DNA from: Candidatus Gastranaerophilales bacterium
Lineage (GTDB): Bacteria > Cyanobacteriota > Vampirovibrionia > Gastranaerophilales > Gastranaerophilaceae
DNA length: 23,596 nucleotides
Assembly (NCBI GenBank): GCA_900769355.1
Contig: CAAGGG010000052.1
Coordinates: 1-23,596 of the forward strand
Direction of reading: 5' to 3'
Positions 6,604 to 13,583 of the stretch are shown here, in pieces. The translations under genes and the position numbers were made by a program. The notes beneath the pieces are model-generated. The model searched no databases. It was given only the letters and a program-made list of their open reading frames with translations, and was not told the DNA's origin. Within the stretch, counting starts at the first letter, position 1. Every line of letters starts with the position of its first letter.

Positions 6604-7410
6604 TTACACTTTACAAAAACAAAATTTTTCAATAGCCTTCACAAATCCGTCGTTTTCAACTGAATCAGTAATATAATTTGCACATTCTTTCAATTCCGGA
6701 GTCGCATTGCCCATTGCAACCTTAACTCCACCGGCTTTTAAAAGTTCTATGTCGTTGTTTTGATCCCCGATTGTCAAAATTTCATCTTGTGATAAATTCC
6801 AATGTTTTGCCAAAAATTCAACGCCCAATGATTTTTTAGCCATAGGGCTTCCGATTTCACAGAAAAACGGAGTTGATTTCACAATATAAAGTTCAGGAAA
6901 CTTCGCCTGTAACTCACTAATCCAGCCCGTTACACGTTCTGCATTTCCATAATCAATAGCCAAAATCTTGTTCACATTTTCAATTTTCAACGACTCAAAC
7001 GGACAAACCGTATATGGCACAAACTTGCCATCAGTATATCTTTTCACGCAATCGTCGTCTTTTTCAACATACAATTTGTCATCAATATATAAATTCAAAT
7101 GAACATCATTTTTGTGTGCCCAGTTAATAATCTCTTTTGCATAGTCACTATCAAGATTTTCTTGATACAGCGTTTTTCCATCACTATCTTTAATCAACCC
7201 GCCTTGATATGAAACAACAGGCGAATTTAGACCTAGTTCATCTCTCAAATGTTTTGTGGCACAATGCATTCTGCCCGTCACAAGAACAACTTTAACCCCG
7301 TTTTCTTGAAGTTTTTTAATACAATCTTTGACCCCGTCAGAAACACTTGTATCCCATTTCACAAGCGTTCCATCAATATCAGTTGCAACAAGTTTAATTT
7401 TGCCTGCCAT
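6604..7410 (-). CDS. Cof-type HAD-IIB phosphatase
   Basis: This is a 268-residue haloacid dehalogenase hydrolase. Motif I is DIDGTL (11-16, nucleophile and acid Asp), motif II is TGR (45-47), the motif III Lys is in SPMAKKSLG (about 192), and motif IV is GDQNND (215-220). The large C2B cap (about 85-190) is typical of Cof/YbiV-like sugar-phosphate or phospho-cofactor phosphatases; the substrate cannot be read from sequence. The gene begins three bases after the stop of the NUDIX gene, and its Shine-Dalgarno sequence AAAGGA overlaps that stop, so the two are co-transcribed and probably translationally coupled. No terminator with a clear T-run is seen between its stop and the small-RNA promoter. 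It may act in nucleotide or sugar-phosphate housecleaning together with the ADP-ribose pyrophosphatase, which is inference from context. Confidence 0.9.
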   Translation of the reverse strand: MAGKIKLVATDIDGTLVKWDTSVSDGVKDCIKKLQENGVKVVLVTGRMHCATKHLRDELGLNSPVVSYQGGLIKDSDGKTLYQENLDSDYAKEIINWAHKNDVHLNLYIDDKLYVEKDDDCVKRYTDGKFVPYTVCPFESLKIENVNKILAIDYGNAERVTGWISELQAKFPELYIVKSTPFFCEIGSPMAKKSLGVEFLAKHWNLSQDEILTIGDQNNDIELLKAGGVKVAMGNATPELKECANYITDSVENDGFVKAIEKFCFCKV

Positions 7411-7413
7411 AAT

Positions 7414-7941
7414 TTATCCTTTAATCTGTGCTTTCATCAACGCGCAAAGTGTTTTGGCATCAATAATTCTGCCATCATTAATCATTTTAAAAACTTCGTC
7501 CGATTCAATTTCCAACGGTTCTAAAATTTCACCTTCATCAGGGTGACAATGCGTAAATTCAAGGTTTTCAGCCTTGTAAAGATACAATTTTTCATCACTG
7601 TAACCGGGTGAAGTATAGACGAAACCTAAATCAGTCCAATCGTTTGCACAATAACCTGTTTCTTCTTCAAGTTCACGCTTTGCTGCTTCAAACGGATCTT
7701 CGTTCGGTTCAAGTTTGCCTGCCGGAAGTTCGTACAAAATCTCTTTCATAGGATAGCGAAATTGCTTCACAAGAAGAATTTTACTTCCTTTATAACCCAA
7801 AACAACCACACCGCCAGAGTGCTTAACCACTTCTCTGAAAGAAGTTTGTCCGGTCGGTAATTCCACACTATCTTTGTACAATTTAACGACTCTTCCATCG
7901 AATATTAATTTTGAGTCTAATGTTTTTTCTGCAAATTCCAT
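7414..7941 (-). CDS. nudF: NUDIX hydrolase, ADP-ribose pyrophosphatase type
   Basis: The product would hydrolyse ADP-ribose to AMP and ribose 5-phosphate. With a 175-residue start the Nudix box spans about 75-97 and fits GX5EX7REUXEEXGU completely (G75, E81, R89-E90, E93-E94). A Pro-Gly pair (TSPGYSDE), 15-20 residues after the box, is characteristic of ADPRases. The ATG at 7941 is chosen because family members begin with a similar MEFxEKT segment. An in-frame ATG at 7965 overlaps the antitoxin stop (TAATG) and would add eight residues, so coupling from the toxin-antitoxin mRNA is possible. TATAAT ends six bases before 7941 and no Shine-Dalgarno sequence is present, suggesting a second, leaderless transcript. 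Confidence 0.9.
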   Translation of the reverse strand: MEFAEKTLDSKLIFDGRVVKLYKDSVELPTGQTSFREVVKHSGGVVVLGYKGSKILLVKQFRYPMKEILYELPAGKLEPNEDPFEAAKRELEEETGYCANDWTDLGFVYTSPGYSDEKLYLYKAENLEFTHCHPDEGEILEPLEIESDEVFKMINDGRIIDAKTLCALMKAQIKG

Positions 7942-7947
7942 AATTTG

Positions 7948-7953
7948 ATTATA
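7948..7953 (-). promoter_or_regulatory. -10 box placed six bases before the NUDIX start
   Basis: The minus strand reads TATAAT then CAAATT then ATG (7941). It lies inside the short region between the antitoxin stop and the NUDIX ATG. The -35 region is poor, so activity is uncertain. Confidence 0.35.
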
Positions 7954-7964
7954 ACACAAAAACA

Positions 7965-8267
7965 TTATGCCACTTTTAAAGTATAACCAAGTTCCCTCAA
8001 AAGCTTTAACACAGTATCAAACTGAGGAGTCACATCTCCATTAAATATTGCATATAAATTACTTCTCGAAATCCCCGTTTTTCTAGAAATATTTGATATA
8101 TTATCCTTAACTCTCACAACATATTCTAAAGCTCGAACAAAGGCATTCAAGTCACCATCTTGAAGATATTCATCTAAATTTAAAGACAACCATTCTTTTA
8201 TGTCTTCTTCTGTTTTTAGTTCACTTTCAATTATTTTCGACAAGTCAAAATCTTTTGTATTTTTCAT
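7965..8267 (-). CDS. HigA-type antitoxin (XRE-like addiction module antidote)
   Basis: This 100-residue protein is the antitoxin partner of the toxin encoded just upstream. The N-terminal half (to about residue 50) has the FDLSKIIESELKTEEDIKEWL and DGDLNAFVRALEYVVR segments typical of the putative addiction-module antidote family (TIGR02684-like). The C-terminal part is a helix-turn-helix (NISRKTGISRSNLYAIFNGDVTPQFDTVLKLL, given here as two joined helices), expected to bind the operator. The start ATG overlaps the toxin stop by four bases (8264-8267), the usual coupled toxin-first layout. Its TAA stop overlaps an ATG of the next gene. It would neutralise the toxin and repress the promoter at 8600-8628. 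Confidence 0.88.
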   Translation of the reverse strand: MKNTKDFDLSKIIESELKTEEDIKEWLSLNLDEYLQDGDLNAFVRALEYVVRVKDNISNISRKTGISRSNLYAIFNGDVTPQFDTVLKLLRELGYTLKVA

Positions 8268-8590
8268 TGTTCTAAACCTTTCAAATAATTTATAATTTCA
8301 TTTGCCTTTTTAATATCTTTTACTTGAGATTTTTTATCACCACCATTAATTAGTAGAACAATAATCTCATCTTGAATTGTATAATATACCCGACAACCGG
8401 CACCATAACTAAATCGTAATTCATATAAAAATTCATTTAATTGTTTATGATCACCAAAATTTCCATCTCTTAATCGTTCAAATCTTAACAAAATCCTCTT
8501 ACGAATTGTGCCATCTAACGATTTTAACCAATCAAGTATAGGTTCTTTGCCGTTATCATCGATATAGTTTTTCAAAATATATTCTGACAT
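8264..8590 (-). CDS. HigB/RelE-superfamily toxin (addiction module killer protein)
   Basis: A 108-residue RelE/ParE-fold toxin of the phage Gp49-like, TIGR02683 type. Recognisable features are the WLKSLD segment near the N-terminus, the basic helix IRKRILLRFERL, the strand pair LYELRFSYGAGCRVYYT, and the IVLLINGGDKKSQ-KDI segment with conserved GGDK. Such toxins typically cleave mRNA on the ribosome. It is the first gene of the unit. The promoter is excellent (TTGACA, 17 bp, TACAAT) and the -10 ends nine bases before the ATG with no Shine-Dalgarno sequence, so the leader would be only two or three bases long. Full length and intact; no broken residues noticed. Confidence 0.9.
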   Translation of the reverse strand: MSEYILKNYIDDNGKEPILDWLKSLDGTIRKRILLRFERLRDGNFGDHKQLNEFLYELRFSYGAGCRVYYTIQDEIIVLLINGGDKKSQVKDIKKANEIINYLKGLEQ

Positions 8591-8599
8591 TACACTTTT

Positions 8600-8628
8600 A
8601 TTGTACTACATTTAGTACACTTTGTCAA
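8600..8628 (-). promoter_or_regulatory. Toxin-antitoxin promoter with internal operator palindrome
   Basis: On the minus strand TTGACA (8623-8628, perfect) and TACAAT (8600-8605) are 17 bp apart. Between and overlapping them is the palindrome TGTACTaaatgtAGTACA (8602-8619), two perfect 6-bp arms, ideally placed for autorepression by the antitoxin or the toxin-antitoxin complex. Confidence 0.8.
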
Positions 8629-8637
8629 TTGCAAAAC

Positions 8638-9807
8638 TTACAACGCCCTGATAATTGCTTTTATATTTATGTCAGTAACCTTTAAAAGTGCAACAGTGCG
8701 AGCAGTTTCATCGAAATTCCCGAGAGATTTCAGAACTTCTGCCGTTTTCAAAATTAGTGTTTGATTATTTGATTTCAAGAGTTCTCGAATAGCAAGTTCA
8801 TCTGTCGCAAAGTCAAGTGCCGTAAATACAAACGGGCTATCTTCTCTCAATTCATCATTAATATATTTTTCCAAATCTTTTTTCTTTGCACTATTCAAAA
8901 GCTTTTTGATATCGAAAATTTCATTTTTAGTATTTTTATCCTCGTCATAAAGATACTCGTCATTCTCGGTCAAAGTATCAAATTTATCACGTGCATTAAG
9001 GAGTGTAATAGCAACCTTGCTATCGTCGTGATTATTAATCAACTCCTCAAACACTTCAAAAAGTTCAAAATCAAACACAACCGACAACGGTAAAATTTCA
9101 CCTAATGCGTTAGTTATGTAAATAATCGCAAGTAAAGCGTTTTCATAGTCGGTTTTGATTAGCTCATAAAGTGACACAAGATAAGGAATTTCACCTGCTA
9201 TATTTTCAGCCATTGTCGAAGTTTTCATCGCCTCAAAAAGCTTCGGAACAGCTTTTTTATCGCCATAAGCAGTCAAAAATTTTACGGCCGATAACTTTTC
9301 AAAATCATCAGTGTTTTGGAGTTTTTCAATTGCTTCATCAAAACTTTTTTCGTCATGCCACGCCCCAAGCGTCATTGCACAATTCTGAGCTAAAAACTCG
9401 TTGTCAGAATAAGAATTTAATCTCAAAAACTCATACGCAAGCGGGTCTTGAATTTTTGCAAAATATTTTGCAGCATAAGTTTTTTCGTTATCACAACCGT
9501 TTTCAAACTTATCCAACATCAAATCTGTCAAGTCCTCATCAGCATATTTTACAAGCGAATCAATAATTACGTCCTCATAGGACTGAGAATAATATTTCAA
9601 AAACTCAACCAAGTTTTGGTAATTATTTTGATTAACCGCATTTTCAAGCCTTTGTGCAACGTTGTTTTTAACAAAATCGAAAAGAAAATCGTCGTTATCG
9701 ACAAGTTCTTTAAACAATTCGACATCACAATCGTCCACGAGGTGTTTTGCAACAGCTTCATAGTCGTTTTTATTTTTACCGGTAAGTTTTTTTAGGTTTT
9801 CGGTCAT
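8638..9807 (-). CDS. HEAT-repeat-like helical protein
   Basis: About 389 residues, acidic and almost entirely helical. Repeating units of 30-35 residues with the pattern of paired helices are visible, for example DPLAYEFLRLNSYSDNEFL then AMTLGAWHDEKSFDEAIEKL and SAVKFLTAYGDKKAVPKLF, which resemble HEAT or PBS-lyase repeats used for protein binding. No catalytic motif, signal peptide or membrane segment is seen. The frame is open five codons further upstream to a TTG (9822), but the ATG at 9807 with GGAAAAG about seven bases before it is preferred. The gene ends within the toxin promoter region, with no terminator visible. A MITE-like repeat separates it from the SLOG gene. Probably a scaffold or adaptor; the partner is unknown. 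Confidence 0.7.
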   Translation of the reverse strand: MTENLKKLTGKNKNDYEAVAKHLVDDCDVELFKELVDNDDFLFDFVKNNVAQRLENAVNQNNYQNLVEFLKYYSQSYEDVIIDSLVKYADEDLTDLMLDKFENGCDNEKTYAAKYFAKIQDPLAYEFLRLNSYSDNEFLAQNCAMTLGAWHDEKSFDEAIEKLQNTDDFEKLSAVKFLTAYGDKKAVPKLFEAMKTSTMAENIAGEIPYLVSLYELIKTDYENALLAIIYITNALGEILPLSVVFDFELFEVFEELINNHDDSKVAITLLNARDKFDTLTENDEYLYDEDKNTKNEIFDIKKLLNSAKKKDLEKYINDELREDSPFVFTALDFATDELAIRELLKSNNQTLILKTAEVLKSLGNFDETARTVALLKVTDINIKAIIRAL

Positions 9808-9833
9808 TGTTGGCTTTTCCAAAATTTAAGTAA

Positions 9834-9970
9834 AAGTGAATAAGACAATAAGTAAATAGGTAAATAGGTGCATTTCAAAATTATTTACGTGAACAGCCAT
9901 TATACTCTATAACAACTAATTGATAAGAACTTATTCACTTATTATCTTATTTACCTATTCACTTATTATC
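9834..9970. repeat. MITE-like GTGAATA element, copy B
   Basis: Arms composed of AAGTGAATAAG and AAATAGGTAAATAGG units (left) and ACTTATTCACTTATTATC and CACTTATTATC units (right) are inverted to each other. The centre differs from copies A, C and D. At the right it is followed by ATTTGACTCCGTAATC (9979-9994), the end of the other repeat family. Confidence 0.65.
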
Positions 9971-10000
9971 AAACAAGGATTTGACTCCGTAATCTTCTAT

Positions 10001-10603
10001 CTAATCCAAATAGAACACCGTAATAACTTTGTGCCCTTCTTCTGCGTATTGAACAGCGTTGTGCAAAGTTTTACTGGTGTGTGACAAGAAACAGATTAAT
10101 TGATTACAATCGTCAATAATTTCTCTGTTACAAACTCTTGAAGCATCTGCCAAAGTCATCATTGCTCTATCAGGGTGCTCAATAATATTTGGCACACCAA
10201 TAAGTTGGTTTTGAACATCTGACGGCTGTTGACCGATTGTTTGAGGCAAAATTACTCTCAATTTGTCAGGGTTAGCCTTCATAGCACCTCGAATTGCAGC
10301 TGCGTTAGTACCTGATGACCCACCTGATGTAATAATTGTGTTACCTTGCATTACAAGTGCTGTTGACAATGTTTCAATCATTTGTTGGTGAGTAATAGGA
10401 AGGTTACGACTTCCGATAATAGCTATACGCTTGGCGGACTGTTGAATAGTTGCTAATTCCATAGCAAGTTCATCAACTGTATCGGGTGAACCTGATGAAA
10501 CAGTATCCATATCTTCATCAATCGGAACAACGATTGAGCTTTGTTTTTCTTTGTTTTCGCCTTCTGAACCCATAAATACTTTTGTCATATCAGTTTCTGT
10601 CAT
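10001..10603 (-). CDS. DprA-like SLOG (Rossmann) protein of cyanobacterial type
   Basis: A 200-residue protein. After a poorly conserved, acidic N-terminus (about 1-50) comes a Rossmann-type SLOG domain with AIIGSRNLP (61-69), ITSGGSSGTNAAAIRGA (91-107), VILPQTIGQQP (117-127), CNREIIDDC (158-166) and a final VITVFYLD. These blocks correspond to the smf/DprA nucleotide- or DNA-binding core, and the overall form matches proteins labelled DNA recombination-mediator protein A in cyanobacteria as I remember them. It lacks the C-terminal winged helix of true DprA. Function is unproven; a ligand-sensing or DNA-related role is inferred. TAGGAAAA precedes the ATG. It is divergent from pcrA with an 82-bp shared promoter region, a mild hint at DNA metabolism. 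Confidence 0.75.
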   Translation of the reverse strand: MTETDMTKVFMGSEGENKEKQSSIVVPIDEDMDTVSSGSPDTVDELAMELATIQQSAKRIAIIGSRNLPITHQQMIETLSTALVMQGNTIITSGGSSGTNAAAIRGAMKANPDKLRVILPQTIGQQPSDVQNQLIGVPNIIEHPDRAMMTLADASRVCNREIIDDCNQLICFLSHTSKTLHNAVQYAEEGHKVITVFYLD

Positions 10604-10619
10604 TTTTCCTACTTTCTGA

Positions 10620-10648
10620 TTGCAATCTATACATTTTTAGTTTATGCT
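10620..10648 (+). promoter_or_regulatory. Putative pcrA promoter
   Basis: TTGCAA (10620-10625) and TATGCT (10643-10648) are 17 bp apart, each matching four of six consensus bases. Transcription would start near 10655, about 31 nt before the ATG. Confidence 0.35.
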
Positions 10649-10685
10649 GATTATATCACAAAAATTTGATTTTGGGAATAGGGAT

Positions 10686-13220
10686 ATGGAAAATATATTG
10701 GATAATCTTAACAAAGAACAAAGAGAAGCTGTAGAAACTGTTCGAGGACCTTTACTTGTCCTTGCAGGTGCCGGCAGCGGAAAAACTAAATTATTAACTT
10801 CAAGAATTGCTTACCTCATACAAAACGGAGTTAGACCTCGGAACATTCTAGCCGTAACATTTACCAACAAAGCCGCAAAAGAGATGAAAGAACGTCTCGG
10901 AAATATTTTGGGAGAAAACGTCGTAAAATATATGTGGGTTGGCACATTCCACGGTATTTGCGGGAGAATTTTGAGAGAAAACATTGAAAATTACAGTTTT
11001 CAATCAGGGAAAAAACTTGATAAAAACTTTTCGATTTATGACGAAACAGATTCCAATGCCGTAATTAAACAGGCTATTAAAAAACTTAATCTTGACGATA
11101 AAGTGTATGCTCCAAAGCTTGTAAAAACAGTTATTTCTAATGCTAAAAACAAGATGCAAGATGCATATACATTTGCGACCTTTGCAAGAGATTTCAAATC
11201 ACAAAAAATTGCTCAAATTTACGAAGAATACGAAAATTCGCTAAACAACAACAACGCAATCGATTTTGATGACATGTTGATGTTGACCGTAAAACTTCTC
11301 GAACAGTGCAAAGAAGTTCGTCAACAGTATTACGACAGATTTCAACACATTTTGGTCGACGAGTTTCAGGACACCAACATGGCTCAATATAAACTTATTA
11401 ACATGCTTTATACAAACCTTGAACCGGAAATTCCTGACGAACGCTCTCTTTGCGTTGTAGGAGATGTAGATCAGTCAATTTACAGTTGGCGTGGTGCTGA
11501 TTACACGATTATTTTGAACTTCCAAAAAGATTTCAAAAAAACAAAATTAATCAAGCTTGAACAAAATTACCGCTCAACTGCAAACATCTTGAACGTCGCA
11601 AACGCAATCATTGAGAACAATACAGAGCGTGTTGATAAAGTTCTTTATTCTCAAAAAGGTGACGGAGAACTAATCGACTACTTTGAAGCACAAGACGAAG
11701 CAGACGAGGCAAACTTTATTGCAAGCAGAATTAAGCAAGATTCAGGCGGAGATTACAACCGTTACGCAATTCTTTATCGTACAAACTCGCAATCTCGTGC
11801 ACTTGAAGAAGCTTGCATGGGTGCCGGAATTCCGTATAAAATTTACGGCGGGCTAAAATTCTACGACAGAAAAGAAGTAAAAGACATTATTGCGTACTTG
11901 AAATTAATCTACAACACTGACGATTCGCAGAGTTTTAGAAGGATTGTAAACGTTCCGAAACGCGCAATCGGCGATACGACAGTTAAGAATTTGGCAGAAT
12001 TCGCTGACAAAGAAGACATAAGCCTTTTTGCCGCATGTCAAAGAATTGAGGACGCTGTCGAAATTCCACCGAGAACTCGCTCAAAATTAAAAGATTTTTC
12101 AGAGCTGATTTTGAAATTTGTAAATGCGAAAGACTCTTATTCTTTGCAAGATTTCGTAACTCTTGTCATCGAAAAAACAGGGTATTTGGCAGAATTACAA
12201 TCACAAAACACACCTGAAAGTGAAGCTGATATTGAAAACTTGCAGGAATTAGTAAATGTTGCGGGCGAATTTGTTCCGGAAGAAAGCGACAATGCCCTTG
12301 GCGAATTTTTGCAACAAGTTGCTCTCGTATCAGATTTGGACGGAATGGAAGATATTTCAAACAACGTAACTTTGATGACTTTACACTCCGCAAAAGGTTT
12401 GGAATTCCCGATTGTGTTCCTTGCCGGCTGTGATGAAGGTGTATTCCCACACCAAAGAACCTTCAATATTCCATCAGAAATGGAAGAAGAACGCCGCTTG
12501 ATGTACGTTGGGGTTACTCGTGCAGAAGAAAAACTTTACCTGACATCTGCAAAACGCCGTCAAATGTGGGGTGAATACAAATATTACAACCCATCAAGAT
12601 TTATTGATGAAATTCCACCGCAACTGTTGAACAAAATAGGCTTTGAAGGCTCTACAAGCGGAACTTCGACATTCCAAAATGCAGTTTCAAAAGCCAGAAC
12701 AGGAAAATCAAATTATTCATATTCTGCTGCGCAATCTGACAGTTTTGGATATGTAAAACCTTCATCAGGCTTTGGAAAAGGCTTTGTGGCACCAACAAGA
12801 GGACTTGCAACAGGCAAATCTCAAAATGATAGACAAAGACAAAATTCCGCATACTCTCAACAACCGCACAGAACGCCATCTCGCACGATTTTGGTAAAAT
12901 CTCAGGCAAACAAACAGCGTGATGATGAGAAAGTTAAAGAATTTTTCAAAGACAACGCAATTAAGCGTATGCTTGAAGAAAAAAAGCAAAAAGAGCGTAT
13001 GCAACAGGCAGAAGATGCCGAACGCCAACGTCGAATGGAGACAACAACTCCAATTGAATATGTATTTAATGTCGGCGAAAGAGTTTTCCATGATAAGCTT
13101 GGCATCGGGCATATTCAAGACGTGACCCAAATCGGTGACAGTATGATGTACACAATAGATTTTGGCAAACAAGGCGTAAAGGCAATGGACGCTGCGTATG
13201 CAAAGTTGAAAAAGTTTTAA
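10686..13220 (+). CDS. pcrA: ATP-dependent DNA helicase PcrA/UvrD
   Basis: A superfamily 1A 3'-5' helicase for nucleotide excision repair, replication restart and clearing of protein-DNA complexes. The 844-residue protein shows the Q-motif region LNKEQREAV, Walker A AGAGSGKT (27-34), VDEFQDTN (about 223-230), GDVDQSIYSWRGAD (about 258-271), NYRST (about 293-297), TLHSAKGLEFP and LMYVGVTRAEEKL. The start 10686 gives the standard MENILDNLN beginning; an ATG at 10644 lies upstream of it without support. After the helicase core there is a long, low-complexity Ser/Gln/Gly-rich linker (about 645-745), a charged helix, and a terminal Tudor-like fold (GERVFHDKLGIGHI onward) that in PcrA contacts RNA polymerase. 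The protein is about 100 residues longer than typical PcrA, all of it in this linker. Confidence 0.95.
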   Translation: MENILDNLNKEQREAVETVRGPLLVLAGAGSGKTKLLTSRIAYLIQNGVRPRNILAVTFTNKAAKEMKERLGNILGENVVKYMWVGTFHGICGRILRENIENYSFQSGKKLDKNFSIYDETDSNAVIKQAIKKLNLDDKVYAPKLVKTVISNAKNKMQDAYTFATFARDFKSQKIAQIYEEYENSLNNNNAIDFDDMLMLTVKLLEQCKEVRQQYYDRFQHILVDEFQDTNMAQYKLINMLYTNLEPEIPDERSLCVVGDVDQSIYSWRGADYTIILNFQKDFKKTKLIKLEQNYRSTANILNVANAIIENNTERVDKVLYSQKGDGELIDYFEAQDEADEANFIASRIKQDSGGDYNRYAILYRTNSQSRALEEACMGAGIPYKIYGGLKFYDRKEVKDIIAYLKLIYNTDDSQSFRRIVNVPKRAIGDTTVKNLAEFADKEDISLFAACQRIEDAVEIPPRTRSKLKDFSELILKFVNAKDSYSLQDFVTLVIEKTGYLAELQSQNTPESEADIENLQELVNVAGEFVPEESDNALGEFLQQVALVSDLDGMEDISNNVTLMTLHSAKGLEFPIVFLAGCDEGVFPHQRTFNIPSEMEEERRLMYVGVTRAEEKLYLTSAKRRQMWGEYKYYNPSRFIDEIPPQLLNKIGFEGSTSGTSTFQNAVSKARTGKSNYSYSAAQSDSFGYVKPSSGFGKGFVAPTRGLATGKSQNDRQRQNSAYSQQPHRTPSRTILVKSQANKQRDDEKVKEFFKDNAIKRMLEEKKQKERMQQAEDAERQRRMETTTPIEYVFNVGERVFHDKLGIGHIQDVTQIGDSMMYTIDFGKQGVKAMDAAYAKLKKF

Positions 13221-13480
13221 GTTGATAAGATACTAAGGCAGTAAGTTCGTTAGGATTAAAAGTATGTTGGGCATACTTGCCCAAAGTTATGTATTAATGA
13301 TAAATTAGATTCTGAATAAGGCGAAAATCTACACTAGACGCTTGATTTTCAGCCTTTTCAGAATGACGACTTTGTAATAAGATAGGGCAATTGCTATTTT
13401 CGTAAAAAGCTAAACCGTAACTGTCACTCCGGACTACGATCCGGAGTCTGTTTAAAATTGACAATAGATTCTGAATAGCA
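13221..13480. repeat. Repeat-filled gap between convergent pcrA and the 475-residue gene
   Basis: No gene is seen. The gap holds a 7-bp hairpin TTGGGCA/TGCCCAA (13267-13284, no T-run), a copy of TCAGAATGACGACTTTGTAAT (about 13360-13378), and the second copy of the 60-bp palindromic repeat (13419-13479; arms ACTCCGGA 13426-13433 and TCCGGAGT 13440-13447). The phrase GATTCTGAATA occurs both at about 13308 and 13468. Confidence 0.6.
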
Positions 13481-13481
13481 A

Positions 13482-13507
13482 GAAAAAGTCCCCTTTAAGA
13501 GGGGACT
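13482..13507 (-). terminator. Terminator of the 475-residue gene
   Basis: AGTCCCCT (13487-13494) and AGGGGACT (13500-13507) form a perfect 8-bp GC-rich stem with a five-base loop. On the minus strand it is followed by TTTTTC. It lies 77 bp past the stop codon at 13584. Confidence 0.85.
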
Positions 13508-13583
13508 AAAATTTCACACTTTAACCTACTAATTTCTTCTACTTTTTTCTACCAAATATGAGGAATCATTAATTAAAAATCTT

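Noticed and set aside
13251..13290. Hairpin after pcrA as its terminator
   Set aside because: The 7-bp stem TTGGGCA/TGCCCAA is not followed by a T-run on the plus strand.
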